DNA of 64,000 nt, taken from assembly GCA_020086605.1 (NCBI GenBank), contig JACBWW010000046.1, positions 270,447 to 334,446 on the forward strand, in the 5' to 3' direction. Below are positions 34,814 through 49,200 of this stretch, one piece after another; position 1 is the stretch's first letter, and every line of letters begins with the position of its first letter. The notes beneath the pieces were generated by a model. The model saw nothing but the letters and a program-made list of their open reading frames with translations. It did no database searches and was not told the DNA's origin. The translations under genes and the position numbers were made by a program. Origin of the DNA: Lanius collurio (lineage: Eukaryota > Chordata > Aves > Passeriformes > Laniidae).

Positions 34814-37354
34814 CAGCCCCAACGTGCCAGCTTTGGGAGCTCCATGGCACAGGAAACTCTGAACCACCAGGAGAAGGGGAAATGTCTTTGCTGTGGACTG
34901 TGGGCAACTTGTTAAAGGTTCTTGGTGACAGAATAAGTGGAAATGATCATAAATGGCACTCCCCCTAATCCTTCATATTCTTGCCAGTATTTTTTTAAAG
35001 CCTGACTTATTAAGGTATTATTTAAATACCAGGAGGTGATGAACTGAGGAAAACAAAGGGGTAGCACATCAATGCTCTCCCTCTGTCCTAGGGAGCAACT
35101 CTGTTCATTTCAATCATTTCATTGGGATTTAATTGCTGGTTTTGATTTTGTGGTTTATATAAATAATCTTCATTTTATAAATCTGCACTATTCTCCTCAT
35201 TCCAGAAGTTTTTCTAGAAGCTTCCAGCTTGAGCTCTCTGTTCTTAAGGGCAATATTAAACAGCAGAGCTGCCATGAAATGCAGTTTATCCTTCTGCTGC
35301 AGTCAGATGAAGGAAATTTGGGAGCTCCAGAACTTGCCTGGGAAGATGAGGCTCATAGAAACAAAAGCTTTAAGAGTTCTCTGGATGCTATTTTGCTCAG
35401 AAATAAAAATCCTATTAATTTATTATTAGAACAATCTCCTTAATCAAAATGCTGATTCAGCTTGTTATTTATTAGATGATTCTAATGAAGGCTATGAAAA
35501 TCAGGAAAGCAGCCAGAGCAGCAATCAGCTCCATTTTGCAGTAAACTAAAGAACACCTGGTGCTTTGCAACTTTGTCCTTTGATAAGCTGGAAAAAACAA
35601 TTCTCAGCATCTAAACAAGTACTCTGGTCACCAGAAGCTGTGTTAGTTTACCTTCACTTTTCTTTACTTTGTGCTTTGAAAACATTCAGAAATCTATATT
35701 GAAATGTTCATATGAAATTCCAGCGAAAAGCTGAATTTCTGAACACTTGTATTTTTCCACAACAGTCTCTGCAGTTGCACTCAAACAGGGAGAATAATCT
35801 GAATGTCAAATATCTGACAAGTCAATTTGAGCTGAAGTAGGTAACTGTGGAGCCAGGAATGCACTTCATATCAGGCAAACGACATAAAAGAAACAGAATT
35901 ATCAAGAACAAGGTTTGATAAACCCTTTAATTTTATTAAGGATTCTTTCTTCTCCCCTCGCATCTTTATCTTAAAACTGAGTTACTGCTGTAAATTGCAT
36001 TTTTATGCAAAGTAAAGGGCTTTTGGTTGGTTTTAGGTTTGGTTTTTGTTTGTTTACTTTTTAAAATAAAGATGCTTCCTACTTACAGATATGCCACCAT
36101 CAATTATGATTTAATTGATCTGACAGATATTCTTTCTGTGTGTGCAGTTCAGGAAAAAATCTTTGTGTGCTGAACTGTGCAGTAGCAGTAGAGGTGTATT
36201 CACATAGCAGTGATGTTCTCATCTTAATAAAAAATGAGATAAAAACCATAATTTATAACATTATTGCAGATCTTCCCATGTCCAACCCAAGAAACAGTTT
36301 TTCACTTTCTTTTCAGTAGGCCAAAAACAAAACATGCACCCACACACCTGGGAAAAAAAAAAAAAAAGAATGAAGACTGGAATATTCTGATGAAAAAAAT
36401 CAAGGCTTCCAATTAATCAAAATTTTTTTTCTCTCCCTTTAAGGCTTTTAAGTCACCATTTTGGGTATTTTGTACTGTTTTTTGCAGGACTCTGTTCAAA
36501 TGAAAAGGCTGGAGTGAGTGCACTTTGTACCCCTGAGGTAATCTGATGTTGTCACATGTCTGATTTCTGACAGCAAGGGAAGAAACCAAGAGACTACAAA
36601 CAACCCAACAAACCAACACCCCCAACTGGAACAGCTCCCTCCTCTCAGGAGCTCTGCACACAAGTAATTGGCACAGGAAAAGCTCTGCTGCATTCAAGTT
36701 TCTTTTCTTATACAACAGAGATGAGAATACCTTTCAACATAATTCAAATAATTGACTGTCTGCATCTATTTTTGTTGATATATGTCAACCAACAGAGCTG
36801 TTAGTTAGCTAAAGCAATTGCACAGCACCAGAAGAATTCCATCCAGAGCAGCAGAGTACACGAAATAATTCTTTTTATGCACATTACCTCAGAAGTGTTT
36901 TTTTCTATTTCAAAACAATGTAGGTACCCGACAACACCAAAAAGAAATTCAAGGCAATACACCTGGAAGTAAAGTAGATTTTAGGCACTGTGACATGCAA
37001 TTATAGATGCTACTACTTTTCAGCTTCCAATTTTAGAATAATGAAAAATCAAAGTTCACTGAATTACACTATATAGACTCCTAGGTTGAAATGCAATTAA
37101 ATGATCCACAAAGTAATTCTTTTTCAGAGGTGCTTAAACAGAAATGTAATCAGCAGGCTGTAGGACTATTGAAACAGGGAAAGTCACCAGTTCTGAATGC
37201 CAGGATGGGATGCTGGTTATACTGGCATTTCTGTGTGAACAACCACGGGCTCCAGAGTGCAGTGCAAATGTCTTTCAGTAGGAAAAACTTAACATTATCC
37301 TACTTTTCACTGTGAAATGGGCAAAAATTCTGCTGTATTCATCAGCACAGAGAG
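34814..37354. other. Non-coding stretch, no gene seen
   Basis: Unique AT-rich sequence with an A15 run at 36353-36367. The 123-codon plus-strand frame at 35072-35443 is the cleanest in this part but has an overlapping frame, no recognisable domain and no splice or promoter support. Confidence 0.5.
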
Positions 37355-37562
37355 ATTCTGTCCATCTGCTGTGAGGCCCTGGCACAGGGTGCCCAGAGCA
37401 GCTGGGGCTGCCCCTGGATCCCTGGCGGTGCCCAAGGCCAGGCTGGACATTGGGGCTGGGAGCAGCCTGGGATGGTGGGAGGTGTCCCTGCCATGGCTGG
37501 GGTGGCACTGGGTGGGCTTTGGGATCCCTTCCAACCCAAACCATCCTGTGATTCTGTGATTT
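37355..37562 (+). mobile_element. CR1 LINE 3' end, 5'-truncated
   Basis: Plus-strand CR1 3' end of about 200 bp. Blocks in order: 'gtgaggccctggcacagggt', 'gcccagagcagctggggctg', 'cccaaggccaggctggacat', 'ggagcagcctgggatggtgg', 'gaggtgtccctgccatggct', 'gggatcccttccaacccaaa' and the tail 'ccatcctgtgattctgtgat'. It is close to the copy at 23.1 kb in layout and fits a young avian CR1 subfamily. Four overlapping open frames on both strands come from this repeat and are not genes. Confidence 0.9.
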
Positions 37563-40500
37563 CCCATCCAGTGATGGAAATACTGCAGCTTTTCCCCTTC
37601 CCTTGTTCTAAATTCCCAGGTTTTGCATTGAATTCCTCAAGCCTTAGGTAAGTCCAGCTTATTCTAATGCATTTCATCTGTCACAGTTAAAGCCACTCTG
37701 GTTATTTATCTCTAAATCTCCATTAAAGCTCACTTGTTCTGGTATTTCTGGGACATTTAGCTGTTACAGGTCATAAAAAGAACCCAATGAAGTCCCCACA
37801 ACCAACCATCCCTCTCTGGAGGCACAGAAGCAGGTCCATATTTTCCACACTCCTCCATGTGAGGACGCCATTCCTTGGGCACAAAGTGCCCCCACCAGAG
37901 CTAATGCACGTCCTGAGGCATCATCCCCACCTTTTCCATGTGCTCCTGCCTCTTTCAGATCCAATCCCAGCAAATCTCACGACCTTAAACTCTCTCACCA
38001 AGAGGAAGCTGCTGCACAACTCAAATTACCACCCTCAGCCCTGCTGTGAAATCACCATGAGCAACAAGACAGGGCGAGACATCAGTGAAAAATCTGCCTC
38101 TCTAGGTGAGTTCCCAGCTCTCAACACCTCCCCAGGTCCTGTTCCTGTCCTGCCAGTACCAATCCACCCTGGAGAAGCTTCCCAGGGGCTCCAGTGAGCC
38201 CTTTTGGCAGGCTCAGAACTGCACTGATGGTTTTGCTGCCCAAACCAAGGGCTGTGTCTGGGGCACCTCAAACAGCACCAGTCCAAACAGCCACACAAGG
38301 TGTGCTCATCTTTCTGCACATCTTACAGAGCAATCAGTGTGTTGAGAATCCTTGGGTGCTGATGATTTTCTTTGCCTTTTGCCAGCTCTTTTTTTTTCTC
38401 CTTCATTTTGTTCATTATTTTTTCAGCAGTGTAAAAGACTGAAGAAAATCAATACAAAAATATATTACACTAGAACTGAGCACTGGTCAGCCACTTGCAC
38501 TGATTAGACAAAACTGATACAACTGAACTTGAGTTTCAGTGGGAATCTGAAACTTAAATGTATGGAAAATTGTGGTGATGCATGCTTTATTTTTACTTGT
38601 TTGCAAAAAAGAAGCCGTAACTTTATCAACCATTATAAACACTTTCACTGCTGACAACCCTCTTCAAACATCAACTACAGTAATTTTCCCCACATTTACA
38701 TAATACTGGCTGATTAAGCTGTCAGAATTTTCATTGCTGCTTGCTGCAGAGATCAAAAATAAAAACAGTGTTAGCAATGGTTTGGCCTCCTAAGATTTTC
38801 ACGTTGTAGTGTAAGAAAGACTGAAATGGCCAATCTGAAGCAGAAAGGGGAATATCCTCCTCAGTTGCTGCTTCCCTCATCCAAGCAGAATTCAGCATCT
38901 TTCCCCCAGTATAAAACCTGCTCCAGTTGGCAGCAACTCAGCACCACCCCAAGCCCTGGGTGAAGACAAGCACTGCAGTCCCTTTGCTCACAGCCCTCAC
39001 TGAATTACAGCCTCTTGCCCTGATAATTTATTTCTCAGAGTAGCTGCAGAGCCTCAAGGCCTGCCTTGTCTGGGTACCCCGAGGGCTGTGATGTGAACAC
39101 AGCTCTGCCCCCGTGTTATTTCAATGTATTCCCATTTTGTCACACTCACCTGGCTGGGTTGCATGGAGCAGCAGTGATAATCATCTCAAAATGCACATGG
39201 CAGGAGATGTTATCATGTGGAGGTAGCAGGTTTGTAACAAAAAAATCCTGTGTGGTTATCACTGTTTCATTGTCATGCAGATTAAAATAACACATGTTGT
39301 CTCATAGCTTATAATTAAATCATGATCTCTTTATCTTCCACAGTAAAACCCAAGTGTCAGAGGTGAAAAGGAGGTCAACAGAGAGCTGCCAATAGCACAG
39401 AACCTCCATAAAGAAATGCTCTGTTGCCATCAAGAAATTCTCTGCTGTGGTTAAAGAAGTAATTTGGATTCCTTTCCTCTCTGTAGAACAGGATGAGCAC
39501 AAAAAAGCTTTTCTTATGAACACTTCTAAAAACAAAATTTGTAAAATATCACAGCAAGATTAAAGTAATCAATAAATCCCATATGAAATCATCCTATCTC
39601 GTTCTAATTCACATGAAATTAATTCAGACCAAGAGCAGACCCCATGTACCAGTTTAACACCAAAAAGGAGTTTAATGATCCCCAATAATCAACCATTAAA
39701 CATTCTGCACTGAAGACTCCCAAGCCACAAGAACTGATTCTTTTGAATTGGTCTTCCTAACATCAGCAACCAGTTTCAGACATAAATCAACTTTAGAACC
39801 ACAATTCTAAACTAAGAACAAATAAAAACTGTCTTGAATGCCTGTATAATCACACAGTGAGAAATCTGACATTCTTTTCTTCTTAAAAGAGCAGCTGGAA
39901 TTGCCTCTGAACTCCCATTTCAGAACATCCAATTTCTCTGTTGTCATTTTCATACTCATTTACAGTAATTTCCATGGCTCAGAAAGAAATCTGGTAAACA
40001 AGAATATGGATTATATTTTTCTGCTGAAAAAGGTGCAGCATGGTCAGCTGCCCTGGGGTGGAGCAGGGGGTTCCTGCCCTGGCTTGCAGCTAATCTGCTT
40101 CCCCATTGAAATCTGCCTTTTGGCTCTTCACTGGGGAATCAATTAATGCTGCTCTCATTATGCTTATTGTGAAGTTAACCTCTATTTTATGAAGAGAAAA
40201 GATGCTGCTGTGGTTCAGTATCCCTGTAAGTATTCTATCTTCACCCAAGCTATGCCTGTTTCTTCCTTTTAACATCAGCTGTGCATTCTGAAAGTCAAAA
40301 TATAGTAGATACTTCTCCATCTTTTATAGATTTGGGCTGGTATCAGAGAAATCAATGGGAAACTTCAGCTCTCAGTTGGAATCTCAGCAAGACTGTACAC
40401 TGATATGTAAATATTTCCCTTGGTCTGAAAGAAAGAAGGAGCTTATTACCTGTAATTCTCTCTTTGTCTGGTGAAGGAGGCATCTGCCAGTCGAGGTTTT

Positions 40501-42782
40501 TGGTTGCTTTTGGTCTTGCATTAGAGGTGGGGACGAGATAACTGGGACTGGAAATGAAAAGGATCATAGTGGTCAGCTGGTGAATGCAACCCTGTACCAA
40601 CTTCTTACTCTTCAGAAAGCTGAAATTAGTTATTTCATTTCAGAAATTAAATATAATTGTGCAAATGGCTAATTGCTAATGCATTAATTCCCTCCCTGGT
40701 GAAGGTTTGGTGAACCTTCCCATCTCTGCAGCTATAGACAGGCAGCTAAAATTACTTTGTCATGACCAGAAGAGAACAAATACATCTTTACAAGAAAGTT
40801 TTTCAGAAACATTACCATAATTTTGCACCTATTTCTCAATAAGTTTTGTGAGGCTTGAGTCTACGAAGAATATTTTCAGGAAAACAGGAAAGTCCACATG
40901 ACTTGGTTAGTTTTAATTATGGTGTGATCTATTTATTTCTTCCGGAGTGCAGAGGAAGCAGAGGTTGGAAATGAATGACAGAACGTTCCTCCACGATAGA
41001 AGAACTCTCAGGTGTGTAATGTGAGCTTGGGGAGCTCTGCAATTATGCAAAACTCCAAGGCAATTGGAGAACACGAGCAGTGGGTGCAGGAGGGAGTGGA
41101 ACTGCCTGATATTCCATGCATGAGGAGTATCAGACAGCCAAGGAATTCCGGGCAGTAACGTGGATGAAAGACAGGACACAGAAGCACAGAGGAATTACAG
41201 AGAGCTCCTGTTAAATAAGGGTCAGTCAGGCTCGAGGGACTGTGAGAAACCTCACAAGATTACAAGTGGTTTAGCAGCCTGTGTTTCTCTCTTTCCCTCT
41301 ATCCTGTTAATCTGTTTTCTAAGATTCCTTTCCCCTCCCCAGTTTCCAGGAAAGAAATTCTTTTATTCCCCTCCTGGGCTTTGCAGGATCTCTCCCAACA
41401 GGTTCTCTGAGCAGCCTTGTTCTGTGCATCCTTTTCCAGGACCCAGACCAGCCTTTGCTGCTGCCATCCTGCAAAAAGCAGTGCCCTCTGCCCTCCGACT
41501 CAGAAACCCGAGTTTTCCTTTCTCCAGCTTCTGGGAACAAGTGGACAAGAAGGAATAGGGTGGGGCAGGTCCTACCCTGAGCACCAGGAGGGATTATGGA
41601 CACCACAGGGACTCTGCTGCTGATTTCCCTGGGGTCAGCAGCTGCTCTGCAGCGAGTGCTGCCTCTGGAGCTTCAGCAAAGTGGGGAGCTCCTCCTGCAC
41701 AGCCCCAGCCTGGGGCACGCAGGCTCTCTGTGCTCCTCAGCAGGAGATGCTGAATGGCTTCTGCCAGTTTGAGGGCTGTCACCACACCCTGGCCTTGCTT
41801 CGTTTGCCTCCCTGTATGAATTCTTTCCAAGCTCCAAAGGACTCAGGAAAGATTGGCTGTGATGGTGAGGAGAGGGGAGGCTCCAAAGGTGTTAATGTTG
41901 TTGGAGGCACCAAGGGGTCTGTACAGCCTTGATGAAGTGTTTCTAAAAATAGCACTGGTGCAGGTAATCAATCTTACAGGTTTGGTCAAAAGGATGGGCT
42001 CCCCCCAGCCCAGGCATTGAGTGCTTACAGCAGGACCACGTTTGGGAATTATGGAAGGCACTTCAACCCCTGCAGACTGTGGCCACAGACACCCTGAGGC
42101 TCGTGCAACAAAAAAAAGGTGGTTTTTTGTTTTGTTATATTTACTTCTCCTCCTCCTTTAAATGCTGCCTGTTACTCAGCTTCCACAGTAACTGCTGCTC
42201 TTATTTCTTTACAGTTTGCAGTTATCTTTTAAAATAACAAATGAGGGCTAATTTTGGCACAGCAGCACCTCACAAGCAGGTATAAAGTCAAAAAAGGGGG
42301 AAAAGAGAGGATGCTGGCCAAGCTATGGAAGGAGGGATTTTGCTGCTGGTTGTGATGCTGATGTGATGGCTGGGATATAAAGACATCAGGTCTTTTTTTG
42401 TTTTAATATTAATGATACGCTGTGATTTAAAACTTACGTGGCATTACAAATCACAAGGTGACTTCCAGAGCATTGCTGGCCACTGCCAGCAGTGCTGTGC
42501 CTCAGGTGTGACAGGAATTGATACCCTCACAGGTTCTCCACTGAGAACCTCATCACTTAAACAGCAAAGCCAACACTCAGGGACAGTGCTGGCTGTTGCC
42601 TCACTGGCAGAGAGATTCAGAAAATCAAATTCATTTATGTATCTGACATCCCCCTGACCTCCAGTTTGTGCTGAAGGACAGATAGAAGGTTGACAAGCTG
42701 TAATATGTTTGCTCTATTTTTGGCAGAATCTTTGTGGTTTTCTCACATTTCCCTCAAAAATGCTAGAAATGCCCTCATGCAA
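37563..42782. other. Non-coding stretch, no gene seen
   Basis: Mostly unique sequence. A GC-richer patch at about 41,330-41,800 has overlapping open frames on both strands (132 codons plus at 41160-41558, 95 and 73 codons minus) with no recognisable domain. The 136-codon plus frame at 37787-38197 is likewise overlapped and unrecognised. Confidence 0.5.
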
Positions 42783-42842
42783 TCCCAAAAAACCCCAACA
42801 AAAACCACCCAAACCCACCCAAACCCAAAAAATAACCCAAAG
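42783..42842. repeat. A/C-rich low-complexity tract
   Basis: About 60 bp almost free of G and T on the plus strand (aaaccacccaaacccaccca and similar). Simple sequence without a fixed period. Confidence 0.75.
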
Positions 42843-45800
42843 ATTTGAGATATAACTCACCTTTCAAACAGGTCTCCCTTCATTTACCCATCATCAGCTG
42901 CCCTGGGCATCCCACTGAGGAAATCTCTCATTTGGATTCTCAAATTTTGGGTTTATTCAGGGCCATGGTTCTTTCTGTTGTACTGTCTGACATAAATAGA
43001 TTCTGGTATCTCTTTAATTTACTTGTGGAATTCTATGATTACAGCATGCAATGTCCTAGGTAATATTTAAAAGCTTTTCTTAGATTGGGACAACTAGAAA
43101 AGATGGATTAATTAACAGAATACCAGTAATACATTGGTAAATATGAGGCCAAACCAGGGCACTACCTATCATCAGGTAAAAATTTCAAATATTTTTAAAA
43201 TCAGTTATTACTGAAAAGGATAGTGTAATTCTGGGCTAAATAATTATTCCTCTTAGAACATCATTTATCTTATTGAAAATTTCTAAATGTGCAGAATACA
43301 GAAGTGTTCTGCTCTTATACTGTGAGAGCAGAGATTTTAAAAAAGGTTCATTGTCCTGTCAGACTATTTGCTTAATGCCAGAAATATTCCATTAGCACCT
43401 TTCAGCCTTCCTTTCCCCCTCCAAAGTATTGGTAACAGAATTGCTCTTCCCTCTCCTGCCTTCAATCAGGTTGAGCTGGAAAGGAAAGCAGAGCAAGAGG
43501 GGCTCTCTCTGCCACAGGGATTTTACAGTGCAATCTGTGGTTATTTAGCAAAACATGGCTCAACTTCTTGTTCTCCTTTTATTTTAATTTCAAAAAACGA
43601 CATTTTCCCTGTGCTGCAACACTGTGGGAAGCCCCAGGTACATTTTGTGCTGGACTGCACAGAGAACTCCCTGCAACTTCCCAGCAGTCAGGCTCCCACC
43701 TGAGGCCAGGGGGGCTCTGCACCTCCCTTCCCATCCCTTCCAAACACTTCAGCCTTGTGGATGGAACTTTCTGGAATCTCATTAGAATAGATTATGCATG
43801 TTTTATACGTTGCCTCTGAGAACTGCATATTTTAAAATACACACATCTCACCAAGAAATACTCGACCTGCCAGTTTTGCTTTATCTGCCCTTCCTAGATA
43901 ATTTACCTTCTGAACTGAACTGAAAAGAGATTTTAAGTGATTTTAATACAGGAAGAAATCCAGCAGCTGGAGCCAGCAGTTAAAAGATGTGAAGCCCTAT
44001 TAATTTTTTATCACATGTCCAAAAGGACACTGCTTTGTGTAGATTATTCAGGCATATTCAAATAAGTTTGGGAACGAAGCCTCAGAATAATTTTAAGTAA
44101 TGGATAATGATGCCCATGAAAAGATGAGTGAGAAAAGAAGGCTAAGAAAAATCTATTTTGATCAAGCAGGCAAGCAGAGGAGCGTGTCAGACACATGCAT
44201 TTCCATTTCTGTGAGAACAGGCTCAGTGAAGCATTAAAGAACAGGTTACCACAGAGACAGCTGCATTCCACAATCCCAAATCAGGAGCCATCCAGGTTGC
44301 TCTCCTGATTTCTGCATCCCACAGCATCCTCCTGCCAGGGCTGGGGCCCAGGACAGAGAGAGCAGACTAATTCCAAAGACCTGTGCTACACTTCATCCTC
44401 TCTCAGAGGCTCAGGCCGTTGTGATCATGGCAGAATTTGACACAGAAACTGAAAGATTTATAACTCTCAGCCTTGTCAAGCTTTGCAGAGATGACCAAAG
44501 CGGCCCTTATTTCATGCAATTAATAATTTTATCATAAAATGCCAAATCCCTCTGTTTACAGTGGTGACACCTGACAAAAGTTAAATGGCAGAAATTTTTA
44601 TTCTGGATTTCTGAACTTCTTCTTTAGATTCTTAATGCATAGAACAAAGGACATAAATTTTTTATATTCACACTTCAGCTGGGATCTTTTTTTTCCTCTT
44701 TCAAAAAAGTTCCCTGCCAAAAACCCTAATCCTATCACTTACTACTTGCTTTTATTCAGTGTTCACCAAAACTTGAACTGCAACTCAGAAAACTGCATTG
44801 CTAAGCAGCAAAATTTCTAACAGTATCCCTTACCTCCTTTGTATGACAAATGAAAGCTCCAGATCCTTTGGTACAGGAACAAAAAGCACTGCTGATATAG
44901 AAATGAAAGAAAATAATGTCAAAATTGTCTTAAAAGATTTCAAACTGAAGGCAAAATTAATTTTTCAATAAGCTAGTCTATCACTAGGGATCAACACACA
45001 TCCAGATAGAAAAGCACCAAGGTGCAGCTTACCTTGGAGAAGTTTGGTGGCACAAGCCAAGAGTGTTCCCTGGTCCCCAAAAATGCATTAAAAAAAAAGT
45101 ATAGTCCAATCATCACTCACTACAAACATGGATCATAAAGGCAGAAATAACTGCCTGTACTTGAATATTAATGAAAATATGGGTTATGCTCTTATTACCA
45201 AATTATTTAATTATTACTCCCCGTGAGCATCATCATCACTGATGGGGCAGGACAAGTTCAGGAAGCCCAAAACTGAAAAAAACAACTTCCTTCCTCAAGT
45301 TCTGACAGAATTTTCCTTTGACAACCTTGTCTACCTCACTTGGAGAGACTTTGAGAAAAGGAAACAACGGAGCAAGCTCAAGATTCATCAAGATTCAATT
45401 TACTCCCTGGAACTAAAATAAACAAAATATGCCATTCCTGGGCACATAGGGCTATATCCTCTGTTTTCATGGCCCACAAATATACACAGTTACCCACAGA
45501 AAATAACTGACACAGGTCCTTGTTTGTCTGGAAGCTGTCCTTGATTTCACAGCCCACACACAAAATCAGGAAATAACTGTACCAGAGCTGCATTCATGTC
45601 CGTGTCCAGCCCATTCAGGGAGAAGGAGTAAATTTATGACTGGTGAAGCTCAGTATTCTGTGTTTCCATGGTGTAACACTGAGCAGATCAGGACAGAGCC
45701 CTGGGTGGAACCAGTGCCCCAAAAACTGCACCTTTTCCATTACGATTTGGTATCTGTTTGATGCAATGCACAAGAACTGAGTTTTTTTCCTCCTTTTTCA

Positions 45801-45859
45801 GCACTTTTAAGATGTCATTTTGAGTGGCCTGGCCAGGTTCAGATCCCCTCCTGACAAGA
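42843..45859. other. Non-coding stretch, no gene seen
   Basis: Unique AT-rich sequence. The longest open frame (111 codons at 43368-43703 plus) overlaps frames on both strands and has no recognisable domain. Confidence 0.5.
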
Positions 45860-46290
45860 GAGAGCGAGTTCAGCAGAAGGTCACAAAGAACAGGAGGGGA
45901 CAGAGCAGGAGGCAGGAAAGGCTGGCTGTGCTCAGCCTGGGAACAGAGCTGGGAAGAGCTGCTGATTTCAGCCTTTTCAGCTCTGCAGTTACAGAAAATG
46001 GCACTTGTAGAAATGACAAACATTTCTCTGAGGTGAGAGGAGATAATAACAGGTTAAGAGTCAAGAAGAAAGTGAAAACAGCAACAATGAAAATATTTCC
46101 TGGCCATAAAAGAGTAATTGTCAACAGGAGCAGTGTTTGACTTGAAGTGTTCATGGATCTCCAGCTTTGGTGGCACTCAAAAGCTGGCTGGAAAGAGCCC
46201 TGGTTTGCTCTGCTGGTGTCCCTGCTTTGGGCAGAGCTTCCACTGGGCTCAGAGGTCCCTTCCATCCTGAGGCATTCCATGATTCACCTG
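45860..46290 (+). mobile_element. Diverged CR1 LINE fragment, probably internally disrupted
   Basis: Two CR1-like blocks lie in the right order on the plus strand. About 45,875-45,975 resembles the region just before the CR1 3' UTR ('gcagaaggtcacaaagaaca', 'aggaaaggctggctgtgctc', 'agcctgggaacagagctggg'). About 46,140-46,285 is the CR1 tail ('gctggtgtccctgctttggg', 'tcagaggtcccttccatcct', 'gaggcattccatgattcac'). The ~165 bp between them is AT-rich and not CR1-like, so the copy has been rearranged, hit by an insertion or strongly mutated. Open frames here (106, 111 and 136 codons) overlap each other on opposite strands. Confidence 0.55.
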
Positions 46291-49200
46291 CTAACACACT
46301 GAAGTCATTTCTGAGCACTTGGAATGTCCTTTAATGGGTAAGCCATTGAATCTGATTTCAGTAAACCGAGGGGATTTAAAACAATGTTATGAAAAAATTA
46401 AAAAAAAAAATGGAATGCAGCAGTTAATCAGCAGATCAGATCCCCTTTCAGGCAGCTCTTCCTGATATTTTACTACACATCAGAGTCTTGGTGGGTTAGT
46501 TGGCTTAGTTTTGTTAGCAAGAAGCCTAAATATGAATCAAGAAATAAATGTTGCCTGTTCAGGCCCCTTACAGGTATCAAAGTTGAAAGTTTTTTTTTTT
46601 TGAAAGCCATTTTATTTCAAAGTACATTACAAGACAAGCAAAAATACAAATGGGAACAAAAAGTCATAGAAATATTCCAGTAAAACACTTCAGACACCCC
46701 CAATATTACGTGATCAAGTACATCTTGGGAAGGATGATAGAAATAGATTAGAAAAAGATGGGAGTCATTCTTCAAAGCTTGAAATGTCTGCAGGGATTAG
46801 GGAGATGTTTGCAACTGCTGAGTTTGGACACATTCGCTCATCTGATCCCGAGCTCTTTTGACAAAGCAGGCAAGGCATGGAATGAGCTAAATGGACCATG
46901 TGTCAACCCAGACTGCCCTGTCAGGGAGTGCAGAAGCTGAGTTTTCATTGACAGCATTGCAGTTACTTGGATGGCAGAGCCCTCACCTTGTTCAGCTTTA
47001 AAGAAAAAAAAAAAAGTAATTATTTCTGGCCTTTTAGTCTGGCTTTGAAATTACCCAGGATGAGCACATTCAGCTAGAGGCAGATATGGTATAATGGGGG
47101 AGAAGAACAAACAAGAAGTCCCAAACACCAATTCTTTTGTTATAGATTTTATCTTTCAAGGTATGTCTACAGTGCCTGTATGAAAAATATAATTATAGTT
47201 CAGAAGCAGCAGCATTTGCTTTAGTCACTGAGAGTAACAAAAGGAGCCAGAGATAAAGCACAGCATGGAAAGAAGCTCCTTTGAATACTGTGTACTTTAT
47301 TTTTAAATACTTTCAATCCATTGAAGTTTCTATACCTGTATCTAACAAACACACGAGTCATGCCCTCAGAATATCATTTGTTGGAGTGTTTTCACTAAAG
47401 AATCTTTTTTACAGCCTTTTCAGTTCTGCATTATTTTAGTAAAGTCAGTAGGAAAATCTTTTATTTCTCGTTTTTATTTTCATTACCCTTCAGTGACATC
47501 AGCAAAACTATTGCTTAGAGGCTTTTCCTGTCAGCTTTATCAGACAACTTTACTTAGGGGATCATTTTTACTGCAGCCACTGAGCTTAAATCTGCACCCA
47601 AGTTCCCATTTCCTCTGCTTTGTGACTGTTTAACAGATTCATTATTTCAAAAGGTACAACACTTAGTGTGAGACTCATCTGGAATTTTTGTCAGCTTTGC
47701 TGAACATCTTCATCTCAAAAAAAAAAAGGAATAATCTAGATTTTTCCCCCATCCTTTCCCAAAGATAAAATGGAGTGGTTTTCAATTACCTGATGTTTTT
47801 ACACGTGTTCTTTTTCTCCATTGTGCTGAAGCCATAATCTGCATAGGATAAAGTACTCGAGAATAACCCTTTGGTTTTCACAACATCTGAAATTACTGAT
47901 GTTAAAGAGCTTGTGCACAATAATAAAAGAAAACGAATGCTATCCATTTCCTTATCAGTTACCTCCCCTTCTTTAGGGAAAAGTTTCCTTTAAAGAGACT
48001 TTTTAAAGTCTTTAAAAGAATTAAACCTGTACAGCATTGTTTTAATTCTTACTTCCAATAAAATAATTTTATTTTAAATCTGTTTATAACACATTTTTTT
48101 ATGAAACTGCTGGATGAAAATATATTTTTTGCATTTTATTCTCAGAAAGTTGTGGCCAGTATTACATACCATTGTATTTTATAAATACTGTCATTTTCTA
48201 CTGAGGTTGAAACATTACATAACTTTTCAGATGACAGCAGTAAAATTGCATTCAGTCATGTGCACTGAGATGACAAATCTAGAATAAATTCCTATTTCTG
48301 TAAGTCTTCCATCAATCATAGGTGGGACAAATCCAAACCCTTGTTCTTTTAACACCCAAAACTTCCAAATCCATGCTCACAGTAACTATTGAAGGTTTAG
48401 GAAAATCAGCCTTGAGTTTTGAATTTAGATCAACTCAGGGAAAAGGAATTCAGCAGCAGACTGAAGAGCAACTGAGAAATCCCTTTCCTTCCCTCACAGT
48501 TTATTTCAGTCCAAGTAAAATGAGTTGTGTTTATGGATATTTATATTAGCTTTCACTGCTGGTATTAAAGAACTACCTCAGCACACAGATCCCCTTCCCA
48601 CAATTCCTGTGGCATTTTAAATATGGGTAAAATATCATTTCTGCCAAGGACTGCAGCTGGCAAGAGAGAGGATCCTGCAGGTGCTGAGTGACAATGAATT
48701 GGAGAGAAAAATTCACACTGTGCCCTCAAATAAAGAATCACCCAAATTTTGGGGAACTCTACAGTTGGGTTTGTCTGTCTTTATTCAAAGAAACTAAATT
48801 AGGATTTATTGGAAAAGCAAGACAGCAATAAGTCTGCCTGCCTTACTGGGGTTACTGGGTGTTATTAGTTATGATGCAGTGAGTTATGTAACATCCTTAT
48901 ACATGTGGAGCATAAACACTTCAGTGTCCTTGCAGAATCACTCCTAAAGCATCCTCAGAGTGAGTGCTCAGCCTCCCCACTTCATTAAATGCCTAAAACA
49001 GAGTTAGAACTATAAGAAATTGCTTTCTAAAGGCAGTCTACTCTGTTCATCCTTGGGTTTTTTAAGCTTTAAATTGTACAAGGCACATCTGATGCTGTAG
49101 CCTCCATCCTGCACAGCATTTGACATGAATTTCCTTTTTTTATATAGAATGGAATGGAGAGTTTTTTATGACTTTGTTGGATTTTTCAGCTGCTATGATG

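Noticed and set aside
35072..35443. 123-codon plus-strand frame
   Set aside because: Protein-like in part, but no family is recognised, a second frame is also open, and nothing indicates splicing or a promoter.
45820..46280. Overlapping 106-, 111- and 136-codon frames
   Set aside because: They lie on opposite strands over the diverged CR1 copy and show no reverse-transcriptase motif.
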